64,000 bases of DNA from Akkermansia muciniphila (GTDB lineage: Bacteria; Verrucomicrobiota; Verrucomicrobiia; Verrucomicrobiales; Akkermansiaceae), in the NCBI GenBank assembly GCA_004557455.1, contig SFDX01000014.1:1-64000 (forward strand). Reading direction: 5' to 3'. Below are positions 18,788 to 27,228 of this stretch, in pieces. The notes below the pieces were generated by a model. It saw only the letters and a program-made list of their open reading frames with translations. It had not been told where the DNA came from and searched no databases. Within the stretch, counting starts at the first letter, position 1. Each line of letters starts with the position of its first letter. The translations under genes were made by a program, and so were the position numbers.

Positions 18788-18860
18788 TGTAAAATCTGAG
18801 CCCCTCTTTGACCTTCGCGCGCTATTCGTTTTTCAATGAGCTCGCGCCACCTCGGTGAGG
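18788..18860 (+). mobile_element. left-end fragment of a related IS256-type element
   Basis: From TGTAAAATCTGAG at 18788 this sequence matches, with scattered differences, the stretch starting at 29967 that precedes a transposase N terminus; identity by eye continues about 70 bases. The bases to the left of 18788 do not match, so 18788 is the element boundary. It abuts the truncated transposase, suggesting one element inserted in another and then lost most of its body. The right limit is approximate. Confidence 0.55.
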
Positions 18861-19110
18861 TTCGGCATCCGGAGGCATTCAACCACCGTCTGTGTTCTTT
18901 TCCGTGTCGGCCTTCGGAACTTCGACAAGAGTTCAGGACGAGCTCATAGTAGGTGGCTTTGGGATTTTGGCAAAAAAATAAGCCTACTCCCCCGGCGGAT
19001 TGCAGTCTGCGCCGGGCTAAGCACACCTCTGACTTTCCCGAAATTCCTTTCATTCCGCGGTCCGCTCCTTCCCGCTCCCTCTCATCTCGGCGGCGTGAAG
19101 TCTCATTCCG

Positions 19111-19222
19111 ACATACCGACCGCCTCCTCTCACATACCGACCGCCTCCTCTCACATACCGAACCCCTCCTCTGACATACCGACTACCTCCTCTGACATAC
19201 CGCCCCCCTATTCTTACATACC
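19111..19222 (+). repeat. six 21-bp direct repeats, forward block of an opposed iteron-like array
   Basis: The core ACATACC starts at 19111, 19132, 19153, 19174, 19195 and 19216, exactly 21 bases apart. The fuller unit is ACATACCG, three or four variable bases, then CCTCCTCT. The last unit is degenerate beyond the core and runs into an AT-rich segment. The 21-bp phase equals two helical turns, so a bound protein would line up on one face. The units are in an ORF frame as well (a seven-residue repeat), but no plausible gene contains them. Confidence 0.85.
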
Positions 19223-19365
19223 TTTTTTATATAAAAATATTATTATAAATAAGGAGAATTCATAATAAAATCAAGGGTTTTCGGGATATAGGAAATAAAC
19301 GGAAGCAGCGCATTGCGGTAAAAATATGCCTTGCGTGCATATGTGCGTGCACGCGTGAAGGCATA
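19223..19365. other. AT-rich segment and hairpin between the two repeat blocks
   Basis: Bases 19223-19272 are almost pure A and T (TTTTTTATATAAAAATATT and similar), in strong contrast to the G+C-rich surroundings, so this DNA would melt easily. Nearby, TATGCCTT plus GCGTGCA (19325-19339) pairs with TGCACGC and AAGGCATA (19348-19365) with an eight-base loop and a three-base bulge. I see no DnaA box close to TTATCCACA. Confidence 0.6.
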
Positions 19366-19474
19366 GGGGCAAAAACGGGGAGAGAAGATACTGCTGTTAG
19401 ATGCTCCGAAAGCGGCAGATCTTACAGAATAAGGCTTTTTTGCCGATGACACTGAAAAGTGCGGGGCCGAAATC

Positions 19475-19523
19475 GGTATGTGAAGAGGCCCGTTCGGTAT
19501 GCGAAAAGGCCCGTCCGGTATGT
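19475..19523 (-). repeat. three 21-bp repeats, reverse block of the array
   Basis: GGTATGT or GGTATGC starts at 19475, 19496 and 19517, again exactly 21 bases apart. This is the reverse complement of the ACATACC core, and flanking positions also agree (GAAGAGG here, GAGAGGAGG in the complement of the forward block). The third unit is the most degenerate. Confidence 0.8.
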
Positions 19524-19665
19524 CAAATCGCTCTGTTTGTCTTGCAAACCGACGTCACAGGGGGCGTGCGGTAGGTCACATTTCCTGCCGGTGCTGCCGA
19601 GTGCCGGCCTCAAGAAGGCGCAGGCATGTTCACCCGGGCCGCTTCCGGATTCACGTGCGAGCCTA

Positions 19666-19695
19666 ATCATATCATATTCGGGTAGGGCTTGTCAA
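19666..19695 (-). promoter_or_regulatory. promoter pointing into the repeat array
   Basis: On the minus strand TTGACA (19695-19690), 18-base spacer, TATGAT (19671-19666). Transcription would run leftwards through the reverse repeats and the AT-rich segment. No convincing coding sequence follows it, so the product may be an RNA or an origin-activating transcript. Confidence 0.4.
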
Positions 19696-19888
19696 CTTTT
19701 TTTCGCGATTTCGGAGCGCAGCGAAAGCCCCCTTACCGGATTGATGCTGCTGCGGCTGATTTCACCCTTCTGTCGGACCATCCCCCCATCGTCTCTCGCA
19801 GGCGGCGGGGTTTCATCTTTGTCGCCGAGCGGGTACAGAACGAGGGCGGCTTGCTCATTCCGGCAAACCGCCCTCGGGGCCTTAAAGA

Positions 19889-19970
19889 TACGCACGAATG
19901 GACTCGAACCATCACGGAGTTACCCACTAGAACCTGAAACTAGCGCGTCTACCAATTCCGCCACGTGCGC
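19889..19970 (-). tRNA. tRNA-Leu (anticodon CAG)
   Basis: Minus-strand sequence folds as a class II tRNA: acceptor GCGCACG with CGTGCGT (first pair G.T), D arm with GGTAGACGC, anticodon loop TTCAGGT giving CAG, a variable arm around TGGGTAACTCC, and T loop GGTTCGAGTCC. Discriminator A; CCA is not encoded. A promoter TTGCAA-N17-TTTAAT lies at 20016-19988 on the same strand. Reads CUG, the likely main leucine codon in this G+C-rich genome. Confidence 0.92.
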
Positions 19971-20088
19971 CTTATTGGTGCGGGGACATTAAACCACATT
20001 TTGCGGATGATTGCAAGCTTTATTTTGAAAAATCTTCATTTTTTCTGCAAAAAAGGCACGAATCGGGGAGAATGGGGGCAAAAGCGGC

Positions 20089-20117
20089 TTGATTCGGGAC
20101 GCGGGGCGGGGTATAAT
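20089..20117 (+). promoter_or_regulatory. promoter of kinase gene, leaderless type
   Basis: TTGATT (20089-20094), 17-base spacer, consensus TATAAT (20112-20117), then eight bases to the ATG. Confidence 0.65.
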
Positions 20118-20125
20118 GGCGGCGT

Positions 20126-22687
20126 ATGGAGCAAGAAGCGGGCAGGGGGGAGGCACGCCGTGTGCCGCAGGTGCCGGACCACGAGATTCTGCGTCTTTTG
20201 GGGCGCGGGGCCTATGGGGAAGTGTGGATGGCGCGCTCCGTGACGGGGGCGCTGCGGGCGGTGAAGGTGGTGTGGAGGTCGGATTACGAGGATGAGGCGC
20301 AGTTTGTGCGCGAGTTTGAGGGCGTGCTGGCCTATGAGCCGATCGCGCGCAGCCTGCCGGGCTTGGTGCACATCCTGCACATCGGCCGCCGGGAGGGGGA
20401 TTTCCCCTACTATTACTATGTGATGGAACTGGCGGATGACGCCTACACGGGCATCCACATCGAGCCGGATGACTACGAGCCGCGCACCCTGCGCAGTGAT
20501 ATGCGCCTGTACGGTAACCGCCCCATGCCGGCGGATTATGTGGTGGAGGTAGGTATCCAGATCTCCCGGGCCTTGGAGGGGCTGCATGCTCATGACCTGA
20601 CGCACCGCGACGTGAAGCCGGAGAACATCCTCTTTGTCCACGGGCGTGCCAAGCTGGCGGATGTGGGTCTGGTGGGGCGGGGTGGGTTACGCTCGGATAT
20701 GGGCACGCAGGGCTACATGCCGCCGGAGGGTGCGGGCAGTCCGCGGGCGGATGTCTATGCCCTGGCGATGGTGCTTTATGAGATGGCCACGGGGCGCGAC
20801 CGCTTGGACTTTCCGGAGCTGCCGCTGGAGTTGCCGGAGGGCACTACCCGCAAGCGTTGGCAGTTGCTCAATGATATCATCTGTGCGGCGGCGGGACCGC
20901 GGGGGGATAAGCGAACGATTGCTTCGGCCTACGAGTTCTCGGAGCGCTTGGATGCCCTGCGCCATTTTGAGCCGGGGCGGGGGCACCGCCATGCCCACCC
21001 GCTGCGGCGGCTTGCGGTGGTGGCCGCGGTGGGGGTGCTGCTGCCGGTGGTGGGGTATTTTTTGCTTCCCGCAGCCTGGCAAGGGCGTGTGCAGGCAGCG
21101 TGGCGTGCGCTGGGGGGGGAGGAGAAAGCCGCTGTGCAGCCTCCCGTGCCGGCGCCGTCTCCCGTTGCGGCGGAGAAGTCCGGTCTGCTGGTGACCAGTG
21201 TGCCTGCCGGGGCCGGTGTTTACCGCGAGGATGGCAGCTACGCGGATGATACACCCTGCGGCCCTTTGCCGGCTCGCCCCGGGGAGCAGGCGCGCCTGCG
21301 TTTGCATAAGGAGGGCTATGCGGACCTAGTCTTGACGGGGCGTGTGCCCCCTGCCGGTGTGCTGACGCTGGAGGGGCGGCTGAATCCGCTCCGTCCCCCC
21401 GTGCCCGGTCGGGAGTGGGTGGATGCCCTGGGGATGGCGTATGCGCCGGAGGAAGAGGGGCACCTCTCCGTCCGCCCCGTGTCGGCGGAGGCTTTCGAGC
21501 GCTTCTCTGCGGAGAATCCCGGCGGTGGCTACCGTGCGGAGCGTTGCCCGCGCACGGGTTGCGCCCTCACCTCTCAGGCGGCTGTGAATGACTTTGCGCT
21601 GTGGCTGAGCCGCCTTTGCGAGGAACGCGGCCTGTTGCTGCCGGGCGGTGTGCTGGTGCCGGTGGCGGAGGTGGGGACGGCCCGCGGGGCGGATGTGTGC
21701 GGCTACCGTCTGCGTGCCGTGCCGGCGCGGAAGGTGCCCATCCGTGTCTTCACGAATCCGGCCGGAGCAATGGTGTCGTATAACGGGGTGCCGCTCGGGG
21801 TTACGCCGCTGCAGGCGGTCTCCGTTCCTCTTGGGCCTTTTTATTTGGAGGTGCGTATGCCGGGGTATGCTGCGGTGCGGCGCAGTGGGCTGTCGCCCAA
21901 GGGGCTGAGTCTCAACCTGAATCTGGTGCCGAATAACTCCGTTACCTACGGGCGGGAGTGGACCAATAGCCTCGGGATGCGGATGGTGCCCATCGCGCCG
22001 GGGCTCATGGCTTGCGGTACGGAGACGCGTGTGGGGGATTATCGTGCCTTCTGCGCTGCTACCGGACACCCCGCGCCGCGTCAGCCGGATTTCGAGCAGA
22101 ATGAGCACCACCCCGTCGTACTCGTTTCGCGGGCGGATGCCGAGGCGTTCGCGCACTGGCTTACGGTGGAGGAGCGGGAGCGGGGGCTTATTCAGCCCAC
22201 GGATTCCTACCGTCTGCCGTCCGATGAGGAGTGGAGCCGTCTGGCCGGTGTGTCGAGTGAGCGGGGGGAGACGCCCTACGAGCGGCGGCAGGCTGCCGGG
22301 AATGCTTCCCCCGTGTTCCCCTGGGGGATGAAGTGGCCGCCGCAGTCGGGTTCGGGTAACTTTGCAGATGTCAGTTGTCTGCCTTTTATCCGTGCCAACC
22401 GCATCATTTCCGGGTATGAAGATGGCGTGCCGTTCACGGCGCCGGTGGGGTCTTTCCCGCCGAATGCCCTGGGCCTACGGGATGTGGCGGGCAATGTGCA
22501 GGAGTGGGTGAGCGGTGAATACGGCGGCCCGCCGTCGCTGCCTTTCCGGTCGTATGCCGTGGCACGCGGGGGGGATTACTCGTCCTTCCGCCCCGCGCAG
22601 CTCAGCAGTAGCAGCCGTACCCCTCACCCCGCGGATACCCGCAGTTCGCACATCGGTTTCCGTCTCGTCCTCGAGCACCGGGAGTAG
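20126..22687 (+). CDS. membrane Ser/Thr protein kinase with PEGA and formylglycine-enzyme-like domains
   Basis: An 853-residue eukaryotic-type kinase. The N-terminal kinase domain (about 15-285) shows the glycine loop GRGAYGEVW, catalytic Lys47 in AVKVVW, HRDVKPEN (Asp162) and GTQGYMPPE. The metal-binding DFG is DVG (Asp179), an uncommon but tolerable change. One membrane helix follows (about 295-317). The outer part carries a PEGA-type domain (about 352-420), a degenerate formylglycine-enzyme (FGE)-like start (REWVDALGM), a second PEGA domain (about 530-600, FTNPAGAMVSYNGVPLG) and an FGE/SUMF1-like domain to the C terminus (LGLRDVAGNVQEWV, ARGGDY, GFRLVLE). FGE-type domains in such proteins are usually sensors rather than enzymes. 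Read alone from its own promoter. Confidence 0.9.
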   Translation: MEQEAGRGEARRVPQVPDHEILRLLGRGAYGEVWMARSVTGALRAVKVVWRSDYEDEAQFVREFEGVLAYEPIARSLPGLVHILHIGRREGDFPYYYYVMELADDAYTGIHIEPDDYEPRTLRSDMRLYGNRPMPADYVVEVGIQISRALEGLHAHDLTHRDVKPENILFVHGRAKLADVGLVGRGGLRSDMGTQGYMPPEGAGSPRADVYALAMVLYEMATGRDRLDFPELPLELPEGTTRKRWQLLNDIICAAAGPRGDKRTIASAYEFSERLDALRHFEPGRGHRHAHPLRRLAVVAAVGVLLPVVGYFLLPAAWQGRVQAAWRALGGEEKAAVQPPVPAPSPVAAEKSGLLVTSVPAGAGVYREDGSYADDTPCGPLPARPGEQARLRLHKEGYADLVLTGRVPPAGVLTLEGRLNPLRPPVPGREWVDALGMAYAPEEEGHLSVRPVSAEAFERFSAENPGGGYRAERCPRTGCALTSQAAVNDFALWLSRLCEERGLLLPGGVLVPVAEVGTARGADVCGYRLRAVPARKVPIRVFTNPAGAMVSYNGVPLGVTPLQAVSVPLGPFYLEVRMPGYAAVRRSGLSPKGLSLNLNLVPNNSVTYGREWTNSLGMRMVPIAPGLMACGTETRVGDYRAFCAATGHPAPRQPDFEQNEHHPVVLVSRADAEAFAHWLTVEERERGLIQPTDSYRLPSDEEWSRLAGVSSERGETPYERRQAAGNASPVFPWGMKWPPQSGSGNFADVSCLPFIRANRIISGYEDGVPFTAPVGSFPPNALGLRDVAGNVQEWVSGEYGGPPSLPFRSYAVARGGDYSSFRPAQLSSSSRTPHPADTRSSHIGFRLVLEHRE

Positions 22688-22697
22688 GTCGGGTAGA

Positions 22698-23591
22698 TTA
22701 TCGTTTGCCGCGCTGCATCAGCTCCGCCAGGTCCCGGGCCAGGCGTTCGGTGATGAGCTGTTGGCCCTGTGCGTTCAGGTGAATGAGGTCGTAGAAGAGC
22801 TCGCGGCGGTGGCTGTAGAGGGGGTTATAGTCTAGGTAGGACACGCCGGGTTCTTCCCGCGCGAGTTCGGCGAAGAGGGCGTTGTTAGCATCGAAGGCGG
22901 CGGGGGCGGAGTCTCGGTAGCAGCGGTAGACGGGCAGGTTGAGGAGCAACACGTGCATGCCGCGGGCGGTGAGGCTGCGGACGGTGTCGCGCAGGGTTTG
23001 CATGGGTTGCGGGGCCGGGACGGTGGTGTAGATGCCCTGCGGCAGCAGGTCGTCGGGTATGGTGCCGGTGCGGTGGTTGCGGTGCAGGCCCAGCAGGCCG
23101 TGCAGGGCGCGGTTGAGCATCTCGTCGTCGTAGCGAGCGGTGTGCACGGCTAGGTGCAGCAGGAAGTCGCTGCGGCTCGATTGTTTGCGCACGTGGTCGC
23201 GCATGGCGGGGTCATCCAAGAAGGGATAGAAGAGCTTGTAGGAGTTGCGGCCCAGTACCTCGATGCCGGGCATGAAGGGGTCCACGGCCAGCACCACCCA
23301 GTCGGGGTTGCCGTGTGGGTGGGTGTGCAGAAAATGCTCGATCATCGCGCGTCGGTCATCGAGGGTTACGCCCTCGCGGCAGTATTTGGCCACGGGGCGG
23401 TGCAGGCCGGTTTGCAGGCGGGCGGCGTCTATCCCCTGCATCATGTGCGAGTGGCCCACCAGCAGCACCTCCGCCGGGCTGCCCAGGCCGAAGTAGCGTT
23501 CCAGCCCCCGGAGCAGCAGGGCCGCCGTGCCGCGGTCCAGGGCGAACAGCAGCAACAGAAACAGCAGAATTTGCAGGAGACGGCGGCGCAT
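22698..23591 (-). CDS. SGNH-hydrolase-like accessory protein for surface O-acylation
   Basis: A 297-residue protein with an N-terminal membrane anchor (LLQILLFLLLLFALD) and an exported domain. It has the catalytic serine in LLVGHSHMMQG and the Asp/His pair in DLIHLNAQG, the arrangement of SGNH acyl-transferring or esterase proteins related to DltD, AlgX and PatB-type partners. Its ATG overlaps the stop of the MBOAT gene by one base (TGATG), so the two are translationally coupled and very probably one pathway: the MBOAT protein moves an acyl group across the membrane and this protein places it on a surface polymer. The acceptor polymer is unknown. An alternative is an esterase role. Confidence 0.75.
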   Translation of the reverse strand: MRRRLLQILLFLLLLFALDRGTAALLLRGLERYFGLGSPAEVLLVGHSHMMQGIDAARLQTGLHRPVAKYCREGVTLDDRRAMIEHFLHTHPHGNPDWVVLAVDPFMPGIEVLGRNSYKLFYPFLDDPAMRDHVRKQSSRSDFLLHLAVHTARYDDEMLNRALHGLLGLHRNHRTGTIPDDLLPQGIYTTVPAPQPMQTLRDTVRSLTARGMHVLLLNLPVYRCYRDSAPAAFDANNALFAELAREEPGVSYLDYNPLYSHRRELFYDLIHLNAQGQQLITERLARDLAELMQRGKR

Positions 23592-24910
23592 CAGAATTTA
23601 TAGTAGATGAAAGGTGCGGCAGGGGGGGAGAGGAGCAGGATGAGGATGATGAGGACCGCGGCGGCAGGCAGGCGGAACCACGCGCTCCGCGGCAGGCGAC
23701 CGTGGCTTTGCAAAAATTCTGCGGCGATGAACAGTCCGGCCATGCTGAGGGTGAGCGCTGTGGTGAACATGCTGGCGCCGGGTTGGAAGGGAAGCCACGG
23801 GCCGCTGATGATGCGCCCGATGACCGTGAGGGCTTGCCCGTCCGTCGGTAGGCGGAAGAAGACCCAGGCGAGGGTGATACAGAGGAACACCGCGGGGGCA
23901 TACAGGAGGCGCAGGCGCCCGCGCGGGGGGCCTATCCATTGCTCTGCGGCGTAGAAACAGGCGTGCAGGCCCCCCCAGATCACAAAGCCGGCGGCGGTGC
24001 CGTGCCAGAGGGCGCTCAGGATGAAGACGGCGGCTACGGCCGCAAGCCAGCGTGCGCGTCCCGCGCGGTTTCCCCCCAGGGGGCGGTAGACGTAGTCCGC
24101 AAACCAGGAGGTGAGGCTGATGTGCCAGCGCCGCCAGAACTCGCGGAAGCTGCCGGCAAGGTAGGGGAAGCGGAAGTTGGGCATCAGCTCCACCCCGAGT
24201 GTGCGGGCCAGGCCGCGCGCCATGTCCGTGTAGCCGCTGAAGTCGGCGTAGATGCAGAGGCTGTAGAGCAGAGCGGCCAGGGCCAGGCTGCTGCCTGCGT
24301 TGGCTTCCGGGGCACCGTAGATGAGGTCGACGTATAGGCGCAGTCGGTCCGCTACCACGGTTTTTTGGAAGAGGCCCCACAGGAAGAGTCCGCCGCCGGA
24401 GACGAAGGCGGAGTAGCTGAGGGGCAGCGGGCCGCGCAGTTGCGGCAGCAGGCGGCGAAGGCGCTCGATGGGGCCTGCCGTGAGGGTGGGGAAGAAGGAG
24501 AGGCAGAGGGCTATTTCTCCCCACCCGGCGGGGGAAAGGCGCTTGCGGTATAAGTCAACTATGTAGCTGACGGCTTGGAAGGTGAAGAAGGAGAGCCCGG
24601 CGGGTAACCAGATGCCGGGTATATAGCCGGGGGCGTACTTGAAGAAGAGCAGGGGCAGCAGGCAGAGGACGATGGCGCCGGCTACTGCGCGTTTGCTGCC
24701 TGCCGCGGCGGCGCGTCCGAACAGGTGGCAGATGCAGGCGCTGTACAGCAACAGCAGGGGGAAGAGGTAGTGCAGGGTGCCGTAAAAACACCAGGAGGCG
24801 GCCGTCAACACGCCGTTGCGCAGGCCGGTGCGGTGCCGGGCGTTCAGTACCGCCACGGCCGCATACACGGCAGCAAAAAAGACGGCGAAGCTCGGTGCAT
24901 AAAAGGTCAC
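23591..24910 (-). CDS. MBOAT family membrane O-acyltransferase
   Basis: A 439-residue polytopic membrane protein of the AlgI/DltB/PatA type, with many hydrophobic helices. Diagnostic segments are FFPTLTAGPIERLRRLLPQL, YADFSGYTDMARGLARTLG, NFRFPYLAGSFREFWRRWHISL, and the catalytic histidine region SALWHGTAAGFVIWGGLHA. These proteins pass acyl groups from the cytoplasm to a polysaccharide or peptidoglycan on the outside, working with an SGNH partner, here the next gene. The start is GTG at 24910: a good promoter ends only six bases before it, and MTFYAPSF fits the family N terminus. Divergent from the short-chain dehydrogenase. Confidence 0.9.
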   Translation of the reverse strand: MTFYAPSFAVFFAAVYAAVAVLNARHRTGLRNGVLTAASWCFYGTLHYLFPLLLLYSACICHLFGRAAAAGSKRAVAGAIVLCLLPLLFFKYAPGYIPGIWLPAGLSFFTFQAVSYIVDLYRKRLSPAGWGEIALCLSFFPTLTAGPIERLRRLLPQLRGPLPLSYSAFVSGGGLFLWGLFQKTVVADRLRLYVDLIYGAPEANAGSSLALAALLYSLCIYADFSGYTDMARGLARTLGVELMPNFRFPYLAGSFREFWRRWHISLTSWFADYVYRPLGGNRAGRARWLAAVAAVFILSALWHGTAAGFVIWGGLHACFYAAEQWIGPPRGRLRLLYAPAVFLCITLAWVFFRLPTDGQALTVIGRIISGPWLPFQPGASMFTTALTLSMAGLFIAAEFLQSHGRLPRSAWFRLPAAAVLIILILLLSPPAAPFIYYKF

Positions 24911-24916
24911 GTCCCC

Positions 24917-24945
24917 AGTCTACCACAGGCGCGCGCGCTTGGCAA
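24917..24945 (-). promoter_or_regulatory. MBOAT promoter, leaderless GTG type
   Basis: TTGCCA (24945-24940), 17-base spacer ending TGTGG, TAGACT (24922-24917), six bases, GTG. The spacer begins AAGCG after the -35, as at four other promoters in the window. Confidence 0.65.
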
Positions 24946-25005
24946 GTATCTTACCGACGCAAAAAAAGCTCGCGCCGGCGGGGTTTTTGTGCTATCATGC
25001 GCGGC

Positions 25006-25836
25006 GTGAAGTATCGTTACGTGCTCATCACGGGGGCTTCCTCCGGTTTGGGTGCCGCTTTTGCGGAGGCATTGGCGGCGGAGGGTACCTGTCTGCACCT
25101 GGCGGCGCGGCGGCAGCAGCCCATGGAGGAGCTGGCGGAGCGCATCCGCCGTAATTGCCCGGGGGCCGAGGTGGCGGTGCATGTCTGTGATTTGTCTCAG
25201 GAGGCGGATACGGAGCGGCTGCTGGCTGCCTGGCAGGCGTTGCCGCCGGGGCCGACGCTGCTGATTAACAATGCCGGGCTCGGGGATTACGGGGACTACG
25301 CCGGCAGTGCTTGGGAGCGTGACCGTTGCATGGTGCAGGTGAATGTGCAGGCGCCGCTGCGGCTGACGCACGGGCTTTTGCCGCGTTTGACGGAGCAGGG
25401 GGGCGGGGTCATCAACCTGGCGTCGCTCGCGGCGGATTTGCCGATACCGGATTTTGCACTTTACGCTGCTACCAAGGCTTGCTTGGCGTCTTTCAGCGAG
25501 GGGCTGCGCTTGGAGCTGCGGCAGGCGGGGGTGCCGGTGTTGGCGGTGTGCCCGGGGCCGGTGCATACGGGCTTCGGTGAGGTGGCTCGGCGGGCGGGTT
25601 GCACGGGAAATACCATGCCCTTGCGCCGTTGGTTTTATACGCCGGTGCATACGGTGGTGCGGTGTTCGCTGCGGGCTTTGGACGCGGGGCGGGCGCGTTG
25701 CTACCCGTCGCTGAAGGTGCGCTTTGCGGCTCTGTTGCTGCGTTGCATGCCGTTGTGGCTGCTGCGTACTGTGTTGTCCCTGCGCCCGCGTAGGGTTTCT
25801 TCCGTTCCTTCCGCTACCGTTTCGCAGAAGTCATGA
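25006..25836 (+). CDS. short-chain dehydrogenase/reductase
   Basis: A 276-residue classical SDR-type NAD(P)-dependent oxidoreductase. The dinucleotide motif TGASSGLG is at residues 9-16, NNAG follows at about residue 90, and the active-site Tyr and Lys are in YAATK. The C-terminal part has CPGPVHTGF. The frame is open much further upstream and has an ATG at 24997, but an extended -10 (TGC TATCAT, 24990-24998) overlaps that ATG; the GTG at 25006 lies seven bases after the -10 and gives the natural N terminus MKYRYVLITGASSG. Substrate unknown. The last bases overlap the next start as ATGA, so it is coupled to the GH75-like gene. Confidence 0.85.
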   Translation: MKYRYVLITGASSGLGAAFAEALAAEGTCLHLAARRQQPMEELAERIRRNCPGAEVAVHVCDLSQEADTERLLAAWQALPPGPTLLINNAGLGDYGDYAGSAWERDRCMVQVNVQAPLRLTHGLLPRLTEQGGGVINLASLAADLPIPDFALYAATKACLASFSEGLRLELRQAGVPVLAVCPGPVHTGFGEVARRAGCTGNTMPLRRWFYTPVHTVVRCSLRALDAGRARCYPSLKVRFAALLLRCMPLWLLRTVLSLRPRRVSSVPSATVSQKS

Positions 25837-27212
25837 GACGCAAACCCCGCTTCATCACTTGGTTCAAATTAGGCATCCTGCTGGGGCTTTTCGGCCTGGC
25901 GGGGGCTCTCTGCACGCCGTACCCGGAGCGTCTGTACAATCGTCTGTTCGGGCCGCCGCGGGTGAAGGTCGTGGTGCGTGAGGTGACTCGTGATGTCCCT
26001 TCCGCTCCTCCGGAGACCTCGCAGTCGTCTGCTCCCGTGCCGGAGATAGGGCAGACGACCCCTTGGCGGCCGGAGGATAATTTCTCCATGCCGGAGATTG
26101 TGCTGCCGCCTTTCCCGCCGCCGCTCCCGGAGCGTGTGGAGGCCGGGCTCTTCACCCACCTCAGTGAGTTTTTCCGCCGCGGTACCTACCAAACGCATTT
26201 GCAGAGTATGGTGCATTTCAAGAAGGGGACTACCGCTTCGCAGGATCGCGTGCGTAAGTCGCCGTTCCTGCTCAAGTTGCAGATGGAGGTATTTCTGCCG
26301 CATGCCGCGAACGGTAAGGAGTTGCTGCATGCTAATCCCAAGCTGCCGCAGGTGTTGCGTAACTATGAGCAGCTTATGGCTTCCGCTACCGTGTCGCCAT
26401 GGTTCTCCGCGCTCTATGCGCACAAGCAGAACAGCCTGCGCTACAGCGCTGCTAAGTTGCAGCCTTTTCTGGACAGTCATAACTATTATGATACGGATAC
26501 CGTGCTGGAGCTGCAGGGACCGGATAACGGGGCTAAGGTGCTCTGGCTTCAGGCGGATATGGATGTCGTTTCCGACGGATCGGACGGTGATCGCTTGGAG
26601 AAGATGCCGGAGCGTATCCTGAACAGCGATAACTTCCAGCCCATGACGTCCTACCGTTGGAAGAAGCGTACGAAGTTCCAGAATCCGGTTGTGCCTGTGT
26701 TGGAGGCCAAGATTAACAAGCTCTCCAAGGCCAAGGGAAATCATGCGGCGGAGATTGCGGCTCTGCGTAAGACGGTGGGGGAGCTGAAGATTTACAGTTA
26801 CCTGCTTTCGGAGTACGACCCCTTCATCGTGCTGCCCGGGGCATTTCGGGAGGGTGGGGCGTCTCCGTTCCGTCCTTCCATGGGGGATTATGTCGCGGTG
26901 GTGTACGGTAACCGTGTCTTCCCTGCGATCGTGGGCGATTTCGGGCCCAAGCGCAAGAGTGGGGAGGCATCGCTGCGTCTCGCGAAGGCGCTCAATCCGC
27001 AGGCGTCTGCCTACCGCCGCCCCGTGTCGTCGTTGGGGGTGTCGTATATCATCTTCCCGGGCTCGCGGGAGCCGGAGTCGGGGCCCATTGATTACGCGCG
27101 TCTCAATGCCCGTGTGCGCGAGCTCTTGGAGTCCCTGGGCGGTCTGGGGGAGCAGGCGCAGTTCTGTGAAATGCCGGAGCTTCTCCCGCAGCGTTCAGCC
27201 CCCGCTCCGTGA
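25833..27212 (+). CDS. secreted GH75 (chitosanase)-like protein
   Basis: A 459-residue exported protein: an N-terminal membrane segment (KLGILLGLFGLAGALC), a proline-rich linker to about residue 95, then a catalytic-type domain. The domain has VLWLQADMDVVSDGSDGDR, DPFIVLPGAF, MGDYVAVVYGNRVFPAIVGDFGP and KSGEASLRLAKAL, which I match by eye to fungal-type chitosanases of glycoside hydrolase family 75 found in many Verrucomicrobiota. GH75 enzymes use two acidic residues; MDVVSDG and GDFGP hold likely candidates. Chitosan cleavage is not proven and a cell-wall polymer is possible. Coupled to the SDR gene by a four-base overlap; ruvA starts 16 bases after its stop. Confidence 0.65.
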   Translation: MRRKPRFITWFKLGILLGLFGLAGALCTPYPERLYNRLFGPPRVKVVVREVTRDVPSAPPETSQSSAPVPEIGQTTPWRPEDNFSMPEIVLPPFPPPLPERVEAGLFTHLSEFFRRGTYQTHLQSMVHFKKGTTASQDRVRKSPFLLKLQMEVFLPHAANGKELLHANPKLPQVLRNYEQLMASATVSPWFSALYAHKQNSLRYSAAKLQPFLDSHNYYDTDTVLELQGPDNGAKVLWLQADMDVVSDGSDGDRLEKMPERILNSDNFQPMTSYRWKKRTKFQNPVVPVLEAKINKLSKAKGNHAAEIAALRKTVGELKIYSYLLSEYDPFIVLPGAFREGGASPFRPSMGDYVAVVYGNRVFPAIVGDFGPKRKSGEASLRLAKALNPQASAYRRPVSSLGVSYIIFPGSREPESGPIDYARLNARVRELLESLGGLGEQAQFCEMPELLPQRSAPAP

Positions 27213-27228
27213 TGTCTCTTTTTCTGCT

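Noticed and set aside
19111..19523. CRISPR array
   Set aside because: Units are 21 bp with no unique spacers of normal length, in two opposed blocks, and no cas genes are present.
19243..19670. Two small minus-strand frames covering the reverse repeats
   Set aside because: Their translations are only the repeats and low-complexity sequence, and the start of the larger one lies in a -10 box.
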